From NCBI GenBank assembly GCA_002716385.1, contig PBAX01000011.1:1-57524 (forward strand): a stretch of 57,524 nt of DNA, given 5' to 3'. The position numbers were made by a program, and so were the translations under genes. Source of the stretch: Phycisphaerae bacterium (GTDB lineage: Bacteria; Planctomycetota; Phycisphaerae; Phycisphaerales; SM1A02). A model generated the notes under the pieces. That model saw only the letters and a list, made by a program, of their open reading frames with translations. It did not search any database and was not told the DNA's origin. Position 1 is the stretch's first letter; each line of letters opens with the position of its first letter. Shown here one piece after another: positions 42,599 through 52,312 of this stretch.

Positions 42599-44872
42599 AT
42601 GATTCGAGAATCCGATCGTGTGGATCTGATCTTCGTGATATCGTGGCAGTCGATGTTTCTGGCAGTCCTCATACATGCATCTCTCTTCGGTGGAATGGCG
42701 ACAGAATCCACTCGCGATCTGCTCGTTCGCCACTGCCTCGATTGTCACGAGTCGCCACGGCCCAAGGCGGGCCTGGATCTCGAGGCCGCGTTCGAGAATC
42801 CAGCCGATGTTCCGGCCGCCACCTGGTCCCTCATCGAACTGCATCTTCGAGGCCGCACGATGCCGCCGGCCAAGATCCGACAGCGCCCGGCCGATGAGGA
42901 CTATCAATCGCTCATCGCCTGGGTGGAGTCGATGAAGCCTTCGACCGGGCCACGTGATGTGACCCTTCGGCGATTGAACGAGACCGAGTACCAGAACACC
43001 ATCCGTGATCTCTTCGGCATCGAGTTCGATTCGGATGCCTTCTTTCCGGATGACGATATCGGCTACGGCTTCGACACCATCGGCGATGTCCTGACGATGT
43101 CGCCGCTGCTGACCGAGCGGTATCTTGACGCCGCCGAACGAATCGCCGCGGAAGTCGTCAGGGATCCCGGCGATCCAAGACTATCGCTCCTCAGGGTCGA
43201 GCCCGGTCAGCTTCGGGCAACCGGTCGGGGACAGACAGGTTCGGGCGGTGTGCGGATGAATTCCAGAGGCGCGGCGGCCGCCGACTTCGAACTGATGAGC
43301 TCCGGTCCCTATCGCATCCGGTACGGCGCATGGGGGCAGCAGGCGGGGGATGAGCCGGTCCGGTTGGCTGTCCGTCATGGCAGGAAGCGCATCGTCGTCC
43401 ATGATGTTCCGGAAGTCGCCAGCGATCCCGGCGTTCGTGAAGTCGAAGTCGAGCTTCCGGCAGGAGAGGCCACGATCGAAGTCGCCTTTATCAACGACTA
43501 CTACAAGCCTGAAGATCCGGATCCCTCCCAGCGTGATCGAAACGCGGTGGTCACCTGGATCGAACTGGAAGGACCGCTTGATCAGCCGATCGTCGACGGT
43601 TTCCAATCCTCGCTTCCAACCCACCCCGAGGCGCCCGAGGCCTGGGTGGATGTCGTGCTCGACGATGTGCTTCCGAGACTGTGGAGAGGTCCGGTCGCGG
43701 CGGATGATCGTCGGGCACTGGTGGCCCTGGCCGTCGACGTCAATGAGGATGGCGCATCGAGAGAACAGCTGCTTCGCACCGCCTTGACTGCCGCGTTGGT
43801 GAGCCCACGCTTCCTCTATCGACTCGAGGTCTCGCCGGGTGAAGAACCGGTGCCGCTCGAGCCACATGAGCTGGCCACTCGCATGTCCTACTTCATCTGG
43901 AGCAGTACGCCGCCGGATTGGTTGATGGAAGCTGCCGAAAGTGGGTCGCTTGCCACCAAGGATGGGAGACATGAGGCCGTCGCCCGATTGCTTGAGGACC
44001 CGAGATCCGTCTCGATCGCCGAGAACTTCGCGACCCAATGGCTGCAGATCAGGGACCTGCCGGATCGAACGCCCGATCCCGCTCGATTCCCCGGCGTCAA
44101 CCGGGACGTGCTCGAGTCGATGCAGCAGGAGACGATTCTCTTCTTCGACGAGCTGGTCCGGGAGGGGCATCCTGTGGACGATCTTCTGGTCGCCGACTTC
44201 ACGTACATGGATGATCAGCTGGCTGATCACTACGGACTTTCGGATCTCGACGTGTCAGAGTTCCAGAGAGTCGCACTCGAGGACATCGCCCATCGTGGTG
44301 GCGTACTCAATCACGCGGCGATCATGACGGCCACTTCCAATCCCACCCGTACCTCCATCGTCAAACGCGGCAAGTGGGTGCTTGAAGCGCTGCTCGATCA
44401 ACCACCACCACCGCCGCCGCCGGGTATCGATGGTCTGGCGGAGGACGGGGGCAGCACTTCGGCCTCGCTGAGGGAACAGATGGAGAAGCATCGAGCCGAT
44501 CCATCCTGCGCCGCCTGCCATGTCAGGATGGATGCCCTGGGCTTCGCGCTCGAGTCTCTGGATGCGGTCGGTCGCTGGCGTGATTCGGATGAAAGCGGGC
44601 CGGTGGATTCCAGAGGCGAGCTGCCCGATGGGCGAATCATCAATGGTCCACTCGAGTTGCGGGATGTTCTCGTGGATGATCCGGCACTTGAGCGTTCGCT
44701 GGCCAGCCACATGCTGATCTACGCCTTGGGGCGTGGACTGACCTCCGAAGACGAGCCGGCGATTCGAATTCTGCTCGAGACACTCGAGCAGGACCCGCGT
44801 TTGCGCGGTCTGGTGCACGAGATCGTTGAATTGGAGATCTTCCGCATGAGACCGGGGGGGCTTCCACTATGA
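42599..44872 (+). CDS. Planctomycete cytochrome c with DUF1587/1592/1588/1585 domains
   Basis: Secreted protein of 757 aa. A haem c motif CLDCH (C46, C49, H50) follows a signal peptide. DUF1587 begins at VTLRRLNETEYQNTIRDLFG. DUF1592-type segments fill the middle. A second haem-type motif CAACH (about 637-641) lies in the DUF1588 part (CAACHVRMDALGFALESLDAVGRWRD), and DUF1585 ends the protein (LASHMLIYALGRGLTSEDEPAIR). Multi-domain proteins of this kind are typical of Planctomycetes; their reaction is unknown. It is paired with DUF1552 directly downstream and lies 25 bases after fbpC. Confidence 0.9.
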   Translation: MIRESDRVDLIFVISWQSMFLAVLIHASLFGGMATESTRDLLVRHCLDCHESPRPKAGLDLEAAFENPADVPAATWSLIELHLRGRTMPPAKIRQRPADEDYQSLIAWVESMKPSTGPRDVTLRRLNETEYQNTIRDLFGIEFDSDAFFPDDDIGYGFDTIGDVLTMSPLLTERYLDAAERIAAEVVRDPGDPRLSLLRVEPGQLRATGRGQTGSGGVRMNSRGAAAADFELMSSGPYRIRYGAWGQQAGDEPVRLAVRHGRKRIVVHDVPEVASDPGVREVEVELPAGEATIEVAFINDYYKPEDPDPSQRDRNAVVTWIELEGPLDQPIVDGFQSSLPTHPEAPEAWVDVVLDDVLPRLWRGPVAADDRRALVALAVDVNEDGASREQLLRTALTAALVSPRFLYRLEVSPGEEPVPLEPHELATRMSYFIWSSTPPDWLMEAAESGSLATKDGRHEAVARLLEDPRSVSIAENFATQWLQIRDLPDRTPDPARFPGVNRDVLESMQQETILFFDELVREGHPVDDLLVADFTYMDDQLADHYGLSDLDVSEFQRVALEDIAHRGGVLNHAAIMTATSNPTRTSIVKRGKWVLEALLDQPPPPPPPGIDGLAEDGGSTSASLREQMEKHRADPSCAACHVRMDALGFALESLDAVGRWRDSDESGPVDSRGELPDGRIINGPLELRDVLVDDPALERSLASHMLIYALGRGLTSEDEPAIRILLETLEQDPRLRGLVHEIVELEIFRMRPGGLPL

Positions 44873-44897
44873 TGAGTACGGATCATCTGGAGACGGC

Positions 44898-46262
44898 ATG
44901 ACTGGATTCAAGCCAATTGATCGACGGACCATGATTCGCGGGATGGGCACGGCGATGGCGCTTCCGTGGCTCGAGGCCATGGCGCCGATCAAGGGCATCG
45001 GTCAGGCGATGGCGGCTGTCGATCCCGGGACACCTCCCGTTCGCATGGCCTTCCTGTTCATTCCCAACGGTGTGCATGCCCCCGAGTGGACACCGACCGG
45101 CCTCGGTCAGTCGTGCACGCTTCCCAAGATGCTGGCGCCGCTGGAGCGACACCGTCAGAACATGTCCATACTCACGGGTCTTGGTCATCACAACGCGATG
45201 GCGCTTGGGGATGGACCGGGCGATCACGCCAGATCATCGGCCTGCTTCCTGACCGGCGCCCATCCGTACAAGACAGACGGGGCCGACATCCGTGCGGGTG
45301 TCTCCGTGGATCAGATCGCCGCGTCGAAGATCGGTTCCGCCACACGATTCTCCTCTCTTGAACTCGGTTGCGAGCCCGGCTTGCAGAGTGGTTCCTGCGA
45401 TTCGGGCTACTCATGCGCCTATTCGGCCAACATCTCTTGGCGTACGGCCAGCAGTCCGATGGGCAAGGAGATCAACCCCAGACTTCTTTTCGAGCGTCTG
45501 TTCCAGGTCGGGCCTCCGGGTGAATCCGCCGCTCGACGCGTGGAACGCATGTCGCAGCGTCGAAGCATTCTGGACTACGTCTCCCAGGATGCAAGAAGGC
45601 TCCATCGCCGACTTGGCCGACGTGACCGAGACAAGATGACCGAGTACCTGGACGGTGTCCGATCGATCGAGCAGCGGCTCGAGCTGGTCGAGTCGGTTGC
45701 ACATGATCCCCAGGACGTGGCCGGCATGTCCACGCCGGCAGGCATCCCCGCGGACTATCGTGAACACCTTCGACTCATGCACGAGCTGATGGTGCTGTCC
45801 TTCCGGCTGGATCTGACGAGAGTCTGCACCATGATGTGGGCCAACGAAGGCACCAATCGTACGTTCCCGTTCCTCGACATCCCCCAGGGCCATCATCATC
45901 TCTCGCATCACAAGGGTGATGAGGGAATGATCGACAAGATACGAAGAATCAACGAGTTCCAGTCGACGATGTTCGCGGAGCTACTTGATCTGCTGGCATC
46001 GACTCCGGAGGGGGAAGGCCGCCTTCTGGACAATGTCATGCTGGTCTACGGTGGCGCCATTGGCGATGGCAATCGTCACAATCATGATGACCTGCCGATC
46101 ATCTTCGCCGGTGGGGGCGGTGGCCGATTCAACGGACAGGGTCATGTGAAGTACTCGAAGGGCACACCTCTGTGCAATCTCTACCTGACCATGCTCGATC
46201 AGGCAGGCATATCATTGGATCGGTTCGGCGACAGTACAGGTAAGCTTTCGGGCCTTGGTTAG
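44898..46262 (+). CDS. DUF1552 protein with twin-arginine leader
   Basis: Protein of 454 aa whose leader reads DRRTMIRGMGTAMALPWLEA, a Tat-type signal. The DUF1552 features are RMAFLFIPNGVHAPEWTP, GLGHHNAMALGDGPGDHARSSACFLTGAHP, and a C-terminal region with HHHLSHHKGDE and GDGNRHNHDDLPIIFAGGGGGRF. The His-rich clusters suggest metal binding. The family usually follows a DUF1592 cytochrome, as here (25-base gap), and they are thought to work as a pair. Confidence 0.92.
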   Translation: MTGFKPIDRRTMIRGMGTAMALPWLEAMAPIKGIGQAMAAVDPGTPPVRMAFLFIPNGVHAPEWTPTGLGQSCTLPKMLAPLERHRQNMSILTGLGHHNAMALGDGPGDHARSSACFLTGAHPYKTDGADIRAGVSVDQIAASKIGSATRFSSLELGCEPGLQSGSCDSGYSCAYSANISWRTASSPMGKEINPRLLFERLFQVGPPGESAARRVERMSQRRSILDYVSQDARRLHRRLGRRDRDKMTEYLDGVRSIEQRLELVESVAHDPQDVAGMSTPAGIPADYREHLRLMHELMVLSFRLDLTRVCTMMWANEGTNRTFPFLDIPQGHHHLSHHKGDEGMIDKIRRINEFQSTMFAELLDLLASTPEGEGRLLDNVMLVYGGAIGDGNRHNHDDLPIIFAGGGGGRFNGQGHVKYSKGTPLCNLYLTMLDQAGISLDRFGDSTGKLSGLG

Positions 46263-46288
46263 CACCCGGCATCCAGCAGGTTGGTTTC

Positions 46289-47743
46289 ATGTCACAGAAC
46301 ACACCGGAAGCTCAGCTCGACGCCTTCATGAAATCGGGTGATCTCGGTCGTGCCTTACAGTTGGCAACGGCCATCACCGGGCAGGACCCCTCGAACACGG
46401 CTGCCAACATGGTCCTGGCGAAGATCAGGCTCATGCAGGGATTGTCGGCCGACGCTCAGATCGCGGTGGAGAAGGTTCTCAAGTTGTCTCCCGAGAACGA
46501 GGAAGCCATGCTGCTCATGGTCGGCATTCTGGCCGCCCGTGGTAGAACGAGTGAAGGGCTCGAGTGGTGTGATCGGATCGAGGCCATCAATCCCAGCTCC
46601 ATTCAGTGTCAGATCAAGAAGGCTCAGTTGCTGGAGCGTGATGGCAAGAGCTCGGCCGCTCTGGAGATACTCGATCAGCCGATCGTTCCCGAGGATGATC
46701 TCGAGGCGGGGCTGATACGTGCGCGCAGTCTCATTGCCCTGAAGCAGCATGAGGATGCAATCAGGATCATCGACGAATGTCTGGGCTCATGGTCCTTGAC
46801 GGGGCCGCAGGCAGCCGGCAGGCGGGCTCGTTTCCTGTATCTCCGCGTCAAGGCCAACGATCTGCTTGGTCGGTATGACGATGCCTTTGCGGATGCAGTC
46901 GCTGCCAAGGAGAACACCCATGTTCCCTTCGACTCGCAGGCCTACATTTCGGAGATAGATCAAATTCTGCAGATATTCACCCGGGAGAAGCTTGCGCCGC
47001 TTCCAGGATTCGAGGTCAGTGATCATAAGCATGTATTCATTGCGGGCATGCCTCGATCGGGAACCACGCTCGTCGAGCAGATACTCGATGCCCATCCGGG
47101 TGCCACCGGTGTGGGAGAGGCCAAAGAGATCCATGTGATGGCGAGTCGTCTTCAGCAGACGCTTGGATCATGGACTCCCTGGCCCGGATGCGCCTCCGGC
47201 ATGACCGCCGTGCAGAGGCAGCAATTGTCGCAGTCTTATGAACAGGCGATCCTCGGATATGGTTTCGAGCCTGGTGGACTGTTCGTCAACAAGCATCTGC
47301 TCAATCTCAAGTTCCTGGGTCTTATCGCGATGCTGTTTCCAAGGGCCAAGGTGGTGTTCACGCACAGGGATCCCCGGGACATGGGGCTGTCCTGTTTCCT
47401 CGGGAACTTCTCCAATCGCATGCATCCCGAACTGCAGTCGATCGAGAGCATCGCGATTGCGGTGGAACAGAACCAGCGGCTACTGGATCACTGGAAGTCG
47501 GAACTGCCGCTCGAGTGGATGGATGTCGAATATGCGGACATGGTCCATGATCAGGATCGAGTCAGCCGTTCACTGATCGAATTCGCAGGTCTGCCATGGG
47601 ATGAACGCTGCCTGTCCTTCTACGACTCCGGACGAACGGTGATGACCTTGAGCTACGATCAGGTCAACAAGCCGATCTATTCGAGCTCGCTGGGGCGGTA
47701 CAAGAACTACGAGTCTCATCTGGGGCCGTTGTTGGCTGATTGA
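46289..47743 (+). CDS. TPR-sulfotransferase fusion
   Basis: Protein of 484 aa. About 230 residues of TPR repeats are followed by a sulfotransferase domain. The PAPS 5'-phosphosulfate loop is HVFIAGMPRSGTTLVEQILDA (near residue 250), and the 3'-phosphate region is VVFTHRDPRDMGLSCF. The end (FAGLPWDERCLSFY ... SSSLGRYKNYESHL) matches tyrosylprotein-sulfotransferase-like proteins of bacteria. The target could be a peptide or a glycan. No signal peptide is seen. It lies 26 bases after the DUF1552 gene. Confidence 0.9.
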   Translation: MSQNTPEAQLDAFMKSGDLGRALQLATAITGQDPSNTAANMVLAKIRLMQGLSADAQIAVEKVLKLSPENEEAMLLMVGILAARGRTSEGLEWCDRIEAINPSSIQCQIKKAQLLERDGKSSAALEILDQPIVPEDDLEAGLIRARSLIALKQHEDAIRIIDECLGSWSLTGPQAAGRRARFLYLRVKANDLLGRYDDAFADAVAAKENTHVPFDSQAYISEIDQILQIFTREKLAPLPGFEVSDHKHVFIAGMPRSGTTLVEQILDAHPGATGVGEAKEIHVMASRLQQTLGSWTPWPGCASGMTAVQRQQLSQSYEQAILGYGFEPGGLFVNKHLLNLKFLGLIAMLFPRAKVVFTHRDPRDMGLSCFLGNFSNRMHPELQSIESIAIAVEQNQRLLDHWKSELPLEWMDVEYADMVHDQDRVSRSLIEFAGLPWDERCLSFYDSGRTVMTLSYDQVNKPIYSSSLGRYKNYESHLGPLLAD

Positions 47744-47811
47744 ACAGTTCAAGCGGTGGGCTGGTCGATAGAGCGGTGGTACACTTCGTTCAGGAGTACC
47801 GCGTCTTGTTC

Positions 47812-49254
47812 ATGTCATCACTCTCGAGCCCTTCTCCGATGTCCCACCTGAGCCGACTGCTCATTGTCGGGTTCTGTCTTTGCTTGACCAGTTGTGGTGA
47901 TTCCGGTTCCGCTCGATCGGACATGGAGATTCCGAAGCCGCTCAAGAGCGACTTCGAACCTGAAATCACCAAGGCTTTCAACATGGCCGCACAGTCGGTC
48001 GAGCAATCGCCCACCCCTCGAAACTGGGCGAGGTTGGCGGCCATCTATCATGCCCATCAGGAATTGAATGCGGCGATCGCGGCCTATCAACAGGCGGTCT
48101 ATCTGGGAGATGCCCATAGCCGCACGGCTCATCTGCTTGCCATGGCACTGGATGAAGTGGGTGATCGCGACGAGGCGATCGCCTCCATGGAGCGTGCTGC
48201 CGCACTCAAACCGTATTCTCAGCCAAGCCAGTGGCGGCTGGCCCAATGGAAGTTCGAGGCGGGAGAGGATGCGGAGGCAGAGCAGATCTTTCTCGATGCC
48301 TACAACAACAACAGCGAAGACAAGCTGACTCTCCAGGCGACCGCCAAGTACCTCATCGATTCCGGTCAGCCGAAGAAGGCGATCGGCCCGCTTGTGAAGT
48401 TGATCAAGATCAGTCCGACGAATCGATATGCGAGATTCCTTCTTGGGACGGCCATGCAGCGGTCAGGGACACAGGCGGACGACGCCAAGAGTTTTCTCGA
48501 GGTGGGTCGCCATGCCAAGCCGAGTTGGACGGATGTCCACATGCAGGCCTTGTCGCAGCTCACGACCGGCCCGAGAGCGGATTTCCTGCGTCTCGTACAA
48601 CGATCCAATTCGGGCAAGGCGCGTGAGTCGATCGCGGCGTTGGAGTCGCTGGAGCCACGGTTGGGGGATGATCCGGGATACCACATCGAAGTCTGCAAGT
48701 GTCTGCGACAGATAGGTTCGTACGCCAAGGCGCATGCCGCCATCGAGAAGGCATTGGCCATCGAGCCCGGGAACTTTCGTGCCACCTATCAGCAGGCGGG
48801 TCTGATTCGTGATGACTGGATCTCCATGGGCAAGCCTGAAGGGCATGCACTCCTTGAGAAGGCGTTGGAGAAGAGTGATCACACCATCGGCTTGAATCCG
48901 ACCAACGCGCCATCCCATGCATTGCGTGCGCAGGTGCTGGAGGATATGGGGCGCTTCGAGGAGTCCTATCAATCCTGGATGGAGGCCGATCGTCTTGATC
49001 GTGCGGATCAACGGTTCAGTTATCAGGGGGCTAGAACCATTCTTCAGTCCGGCGATCGTGATCGAGGAATCGAACTGCTCGGTATCTACTGCGATCGCTT
49101 CCCGCTGCATCATGCTGCTCGCAAGCAATTGGGACTCGAGCAGTGGAAGGGCGGCGACTCGATCAATGCCCAGAGGAATCTCTCGATGGCATCGCAGGGG
49201 TTGCCTGGTGATCCGGAGATCCGGCAGGCCATCGACGCCATGAGCCGCCAATGA
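47812..49254 (+). CDS. TPR-repeat lipoprotein
   Basis: Protein of 480 aa from ATG 47812, with a lipobox LTSC in LCLTSCGDSG. The start is not certain: an AGGAG lies 15 bases away, and a TTG at 47806 or an ATG at 47839 would also leave the lipoprotein signal. It contains about ten TPR-type helix pairs (for example LAAIYHAHQELNAAIAAYQQA, LAMALDEVGDRDEAIASMERA). It is likely a periplasmic scaffold. The stop overlaps the start of the ASPIC/UnbV gene (ATGA). Confidence 0.87.
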   Translation: MSSLSSPSPMSHLSRLLIVGFCLCLTSCGDSGSARSDMEIPKPLKSDFEPEITKAFNMAAQSVEQSPTPRNWARLAAIYHAHQELNAAIAAYQQAVYLGDAHSRTAHLLAMALDEVGDRDEAIASMERAAALKPYSQPSQWRLAQWKFEAGEDAEAEQIFLDAYNNNSEDKLTLQATAKYLIDSGQPKKAIGPLVKLIKISPTNRYARFLLGTAMQRSGTQADDAKSFLEVGRHAKPSWTDVHMQALSQLTTGPRADFLRLVQRSNSGKARESIAALESLEPRLGDDPGYHIEVCKCLRQIGSYAKAHAAIEKALAIEPGNFRATYQQAGLIRDDWISMGKPEGHALLEKALEKSDHTIGLNPTNAPSHALRAQVLEDMGRFEESYQSWMEADRLDRADQRFSYQGARTILQSGDRDRGIELLGIYCDRFPLHHAARKQLGLEQWKGGDSINAQRNLSMASQGLPGDPEIRQAIDAMSRQ

Positions 49255-50969
49255 TGATTGATCACACGCCACATCCAGTGCGACTTGTTCCAGCTTTGAT
49301 TCTCATGGCTTCACTGTCGGCCCTGCATGGTTGTGGTCAGGACTCCTCCGAGGAGGCGCCCGCGCCGACCGACTCGTCAGGGAACATCTGGTTCGAGAAT
49401 GTCACGAAGTCACGGGGCATCGATTTCATCCATCGCTCCGGTCATCAAGAGGCGTACCTCATTCCCGAGATCATGGTGGGTGGGGTGGCGGTCTTCGACA
49501 TGGAGGGTGATGGCGATCTCGATCTCTATCTCGTTCAATCCGGTTCCATCATCGACGGGCCGGGGCCATCCGGTCGCAACGTCCTGTATGCGAACCAGGG
49601 TGACGGAACCTTCAGGGATGTCACGGAAGCCAGTGGTGCCGGTGACGAGGGCTATGGAATCGGCGTAGCCACCGGTGATGTCGACAACGATGGAGATGTC
49701 GATCTGCTGGTGACGAATCTTGGGCGCAACACCCTGCTTGTGAACGACGGCCAGGGGCGATTCGTCGATACCACACTGGAAGCCGGTCTCGAGGCCGAGG
49801 ACTACAGTGCCAGCGCCTCGTTCTTCGATGCCGATGCGGATGGGGATCTCGACCTGTTCGTGTGCAACTATCTCCATTGGAGCCCTGACAAGGAACAGAA
49901 TTGCCTCAACAGCATCGGTGAAGCGGATTACTGCGCACCGATGTCCTACAACGCTCCAGCCGCCGATCGGTTGTACATGAATGATGGCACCGGTCGATTC
50001 GTCGACATCTCGGAGTCTTCGGGGGTCGCCGCGGCGCCGGGCACGGCGCTTGGTGTGGTGGCGATGGATGTCAATTCCGACGGGAGGCAGGATCTCTTCG
50101 TAGCCAATGACGGAATGCCGGATCATCTCTGGATGAATCAGGGCAACGGTGTCTTCATCGAGAATGCTTTGCGAGCCGGTTGTGCCACCGATATCAGTGG
50201 GAAATCCAAGGCGGGCATGGGCATCGCCACCGGCGACATCAACCACGACGGTGAAGTCGATCTCATGGTGTGCAATCTCTGGCGAGAAACCGATTCGCTG
50301 TATCTGATCGATGCGAACGGTAACTTCGAGGATGCCACGATTCGGAGTGGTCTGGCGGCCCTGCCCAAGACGTTCACGAGATTCGGCCTTGGATTCCACG
50401 ACTTCGACAACGACGGGCATCTGGATCTATACGAGGCCAACGGGCGGGTTGCGCTGCTTGACAACAACTGGGGGGACGATCCATATGGTGAACCGAATCT
50501 CCTGTTCAAAGGCAATGCCGCCGGCCGCTTCAAGGAAGTGACGCCACGTTCCGGAACACGAACGCCGGCGAATCTGGTCAGTCGCGGCGCCGCCTACGGC
50601 GACTTCGACAACGATGGAGGGATCGACATCGTCGTGATCAACCGTGACGGGCCTCCTCAGGTCCTGCGCAACGTCGTCGATGACAGGGGAAACTGGATCA
50701 AGTTCCGTGTACTGGATTCATCCGGGCGCGATGCCCATGGTGCCACGGTCAGATTGACGGCTGGTGGCAAATCCTGGATCACGGTGGTCCATACCGATGG
50801 CAGCTACTGTGCCGCCAGTGATCCCCGGGTCCATTTCGGACTCGGAGACATAGCATCTGTTGACGACGTCGAGGTCGTCTGGCCGGATGGACGCAGCGAG
50901 CGGTTCGGTTCCCAGCCGATCAACCGGATATCTGTGCTTAGAAACGGGGCATCGGCTGGAAACAACTAG
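49251..50969 (+). CDS. ASPIC/UnbV and FG-GAP repeat lipoprotein
   Basis: Protein of 572 aa, lipoprotein signal ending LHGC. Seven or so FG-GAP/VCBS-type repeats are visible (DMEGDGDLDLYLVQ, DVDNDGDVDLLVTN, DADADGDLDLFVCN, DVNSDGRQDLFVAN, DINHDGEVDLMVCN, DFDNDGHLDLYEAN, DFDNDGGIDIVVIN), with calcium-binding D-x-D-x-D loops. An ASPIC/UnbV domain ends the protein (GATVRLTAGGKSWITVVHTDGSYCAASDPRVHFGLG). Such CRTAC1-like proteins are usually paired with a TPR lipoprotein in Planctomycetes. It overlaps the TPR gene by four bases. Confidence 0.92.
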   Translation: MMIDHTPHPVRLVPALILMASLSALHGCGQDSSEEAPAPTDSSGNIWFENVTKSRGIDFIHRSGHQEAYLIPEIMVGGVAVFDMEGDGDLDLYLVQSGSIIDGPGPSGRNVLYANQGDGTFRDVTEASGAGDEGYGIGVATGDVDNDGDVDLLVTNLGRNTLLVNDGQGRFVDTTLEAGLEAEDYSASASFFDADADGDLDLFVCNYLHWSPDKEQNCLNSIGEADYCAPMSYNAPAADRLYMNDGTGRFVDISESSGVAAAPGTALGVVAMDVNSDGRQDLFVANDGMPDHLWMNQGNGVFIENALRAGCATDISGKSKAGMGIATGDINHDGEVDLMVCNLWRETDSLYLIDANGNFEDATIRSGLAALPKTFTRFGLGFHDFDNDGHLDLYEANGRVALLDNNWGDDPYGEPNLLFKGNAAGRFKEVTPRSGTRTPANLVSRGAAYGDFDNDGGIDIVVINRDGPPQVLRNVVDDRGNWIKFRVLDSSGRDAHGATVRLTAGGKSWITVVHTDGSYCAASDPRVHFGLGDIASVDDVEVVWPDGRSERFGSQPINRISVLRNGASAGNN

Positions 50970-50996
50970 CCGCACGACTGGGCCAGATTCACAGCC

Positions 50997-52091
50997 TCAC
51001 TCAGGGGGCTTGGTTGGTGCAGGCGAAGCCGGCCCATCCGCTTTCATCAGAAGTTCAGGGGTGGTCACCGTTCGAAATCCCAGATGGGACATGCCGGTGT
51101 CCGGGGTCGTCGACATCCTTGCGCTGGGTCGGTAGCTGTCGCAATAGACGGCATTGCACAGGAATGAGCCGCCGCGATGAACCCTTGAATCCGGTGCATG
51201 AGGTGTTCTGGGATCGAACGCCTTGTCGGGGCCGCTTGGGTTATGGACAGGCCCCTCCGATTCGGCTCGAAGTCTGTAGGTGTCGAGGCGATAGCGGTCC
51301 TGGCACCATTCCCAGACATTGCCGGCCATGTCGTGCAGCCCGTAGCCGTTCGCCGGATAGCTGCCGACGGGGGCGGTCAGCAGGTAGCCATCCTCCATGC
51401 TGTTCTCGTTGGGAAACCGGCCTTGCCATACGTTGGCATGCTTTGGTTGGATCGGATCATCGCCCCATGTATAGATCTTGTCTTCGAGTCCACCTCTGGA
51501 GGCGAACTCCCATTCGGCTTCCGTGGGCAGTCGTCGATTGGCCCAGCGGCAGTAGGCCATGGCGTCCTCATGACTCACATGGACAACGGGATGATCCAAG
51601 AGATCTTCGATGTTCGAGCCAGGTCCCTGCGGCTGTTTCCAATTCGCATCACTCGTCCATTGCCACCACATGGCGGGATTGTTCAAGTCGGCTGGATGAT
51701 CGGGCTGCACGAAGACGAGTGAGCCTGGTGCGAGCATCGCATCCGACGGCCTTGGCGTACCCGGCGGCAGTTGCTGTCTCAATTGTTCCCAGTCGACCGA
51801 TCGTTCGGCGACGGTGATGTAGTTCGTCGCATCGACGAATGCCTTGAACTGCCTGTTGGTGACTTCATTGATGTCGATGAAGAAGCCGTCAATGGACACT
51901 TCATGAACGGGGCGTTCATCATCGCGAGCCTCTTCGCCAACGCCCCCCATCTTGAAGGTGCCACCATCGAGCCAGACCATGCCATCTGGTGCCGTTGGAT
52001 TCCGGTCCGGCGAACTGATGATGGGGGGCCCATGGTCGGAGGGCGTCTCCGGGGGGGGCATCAGCAATATCAGAAGGGGCAGCAGGATCAT
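50997..52091 (-). CDS. Formylglycine-generating enzyme (sulfatase-maturing) family protein
   Basis: Protein of 364 aa with an N-terminal hydrophobic leader. The FGE-sulfatase core runs from MVWLDGGTFKMGG to GFRTVTT. The active-site Cys pair is intact: GGSFLCNAVYCDSYRPSAR with C312 and C317, the C-x4-C spacing of the true oxygen-dependent enzyme. Other family marks are RRLPTEAEWEFASRGG and NGYGLHDMAGNVWEWCQD. The expected reaction is conversion of a Cys in a sulfatase to formylglycine. No sulfatase gene is in the window. It converges on the ASPIC/UnbV gene. Confidence 0.92.
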   Translation of the reverse strand: MILLPLLILLMPPPETPSDHGPPIISSPDRNPTAPDGMVWLDGGTFKMGGVGEEARDDERPVHEVSIDGFFIDINEVTNRQFKAFVDATNYITVAERSVDWEQLRQQLPPGTPRPSDAMLAPGSLVFVQPDHPADLNNPAMWWQWTSDANWKQPQGPGSNIEDLLDHPVVHVSHEDAMAYCRWANRRLPTEAEWEFASRGGLEDKIYTWGDDPIQPKHANVWQGRFPNENSMEDGYLLTAPVGSYPANGYGLHDMAGNVWEWCQDRYRLDTYRLRAESEGPVHNPSGPDKAFDPRTPHAPDSRVHRGGSFLCNAVYCDSYRPSARMSTTPDTGMSHLGFRTVTTPELLMKADGPASPAPTKPPE

Positions 52092-52216
52092 CCAAATGGG
52101 CTCTTGGGGCGGGTATGTGTTGGCTCAGTGGAATGATAGGCGTTTTTGGGGCAATAAACGCTGTTCTTGCCGTGAGAAGGAAGAAAACGAAATCTTGAAA
52201 AGGCAATTTTTCATGC

Positions 52217-52244
52217 TTGAGATGCTGTTTGTCGCCATTACTAT
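52217..52244 (+). promoter_or_regulatory. Possible sigma-70-type promoter for the PEP-CTERM gene
   Basis: TTGAGA (52217-52222) and TACTAT (52239-52244) are 16 bases apart, about 70 bases upstream of the start at 52313. The rest of the 220-base gap shows no gene or palindrome. Confidence 0.4.
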
Positions 52245-52312
52245 CTATCTAGGCCTCTTGGGAGAGGGGTCAGGCAACAAGCATTCCTAGTGTTGCCGGA
52301 GGAGAGAGAACC

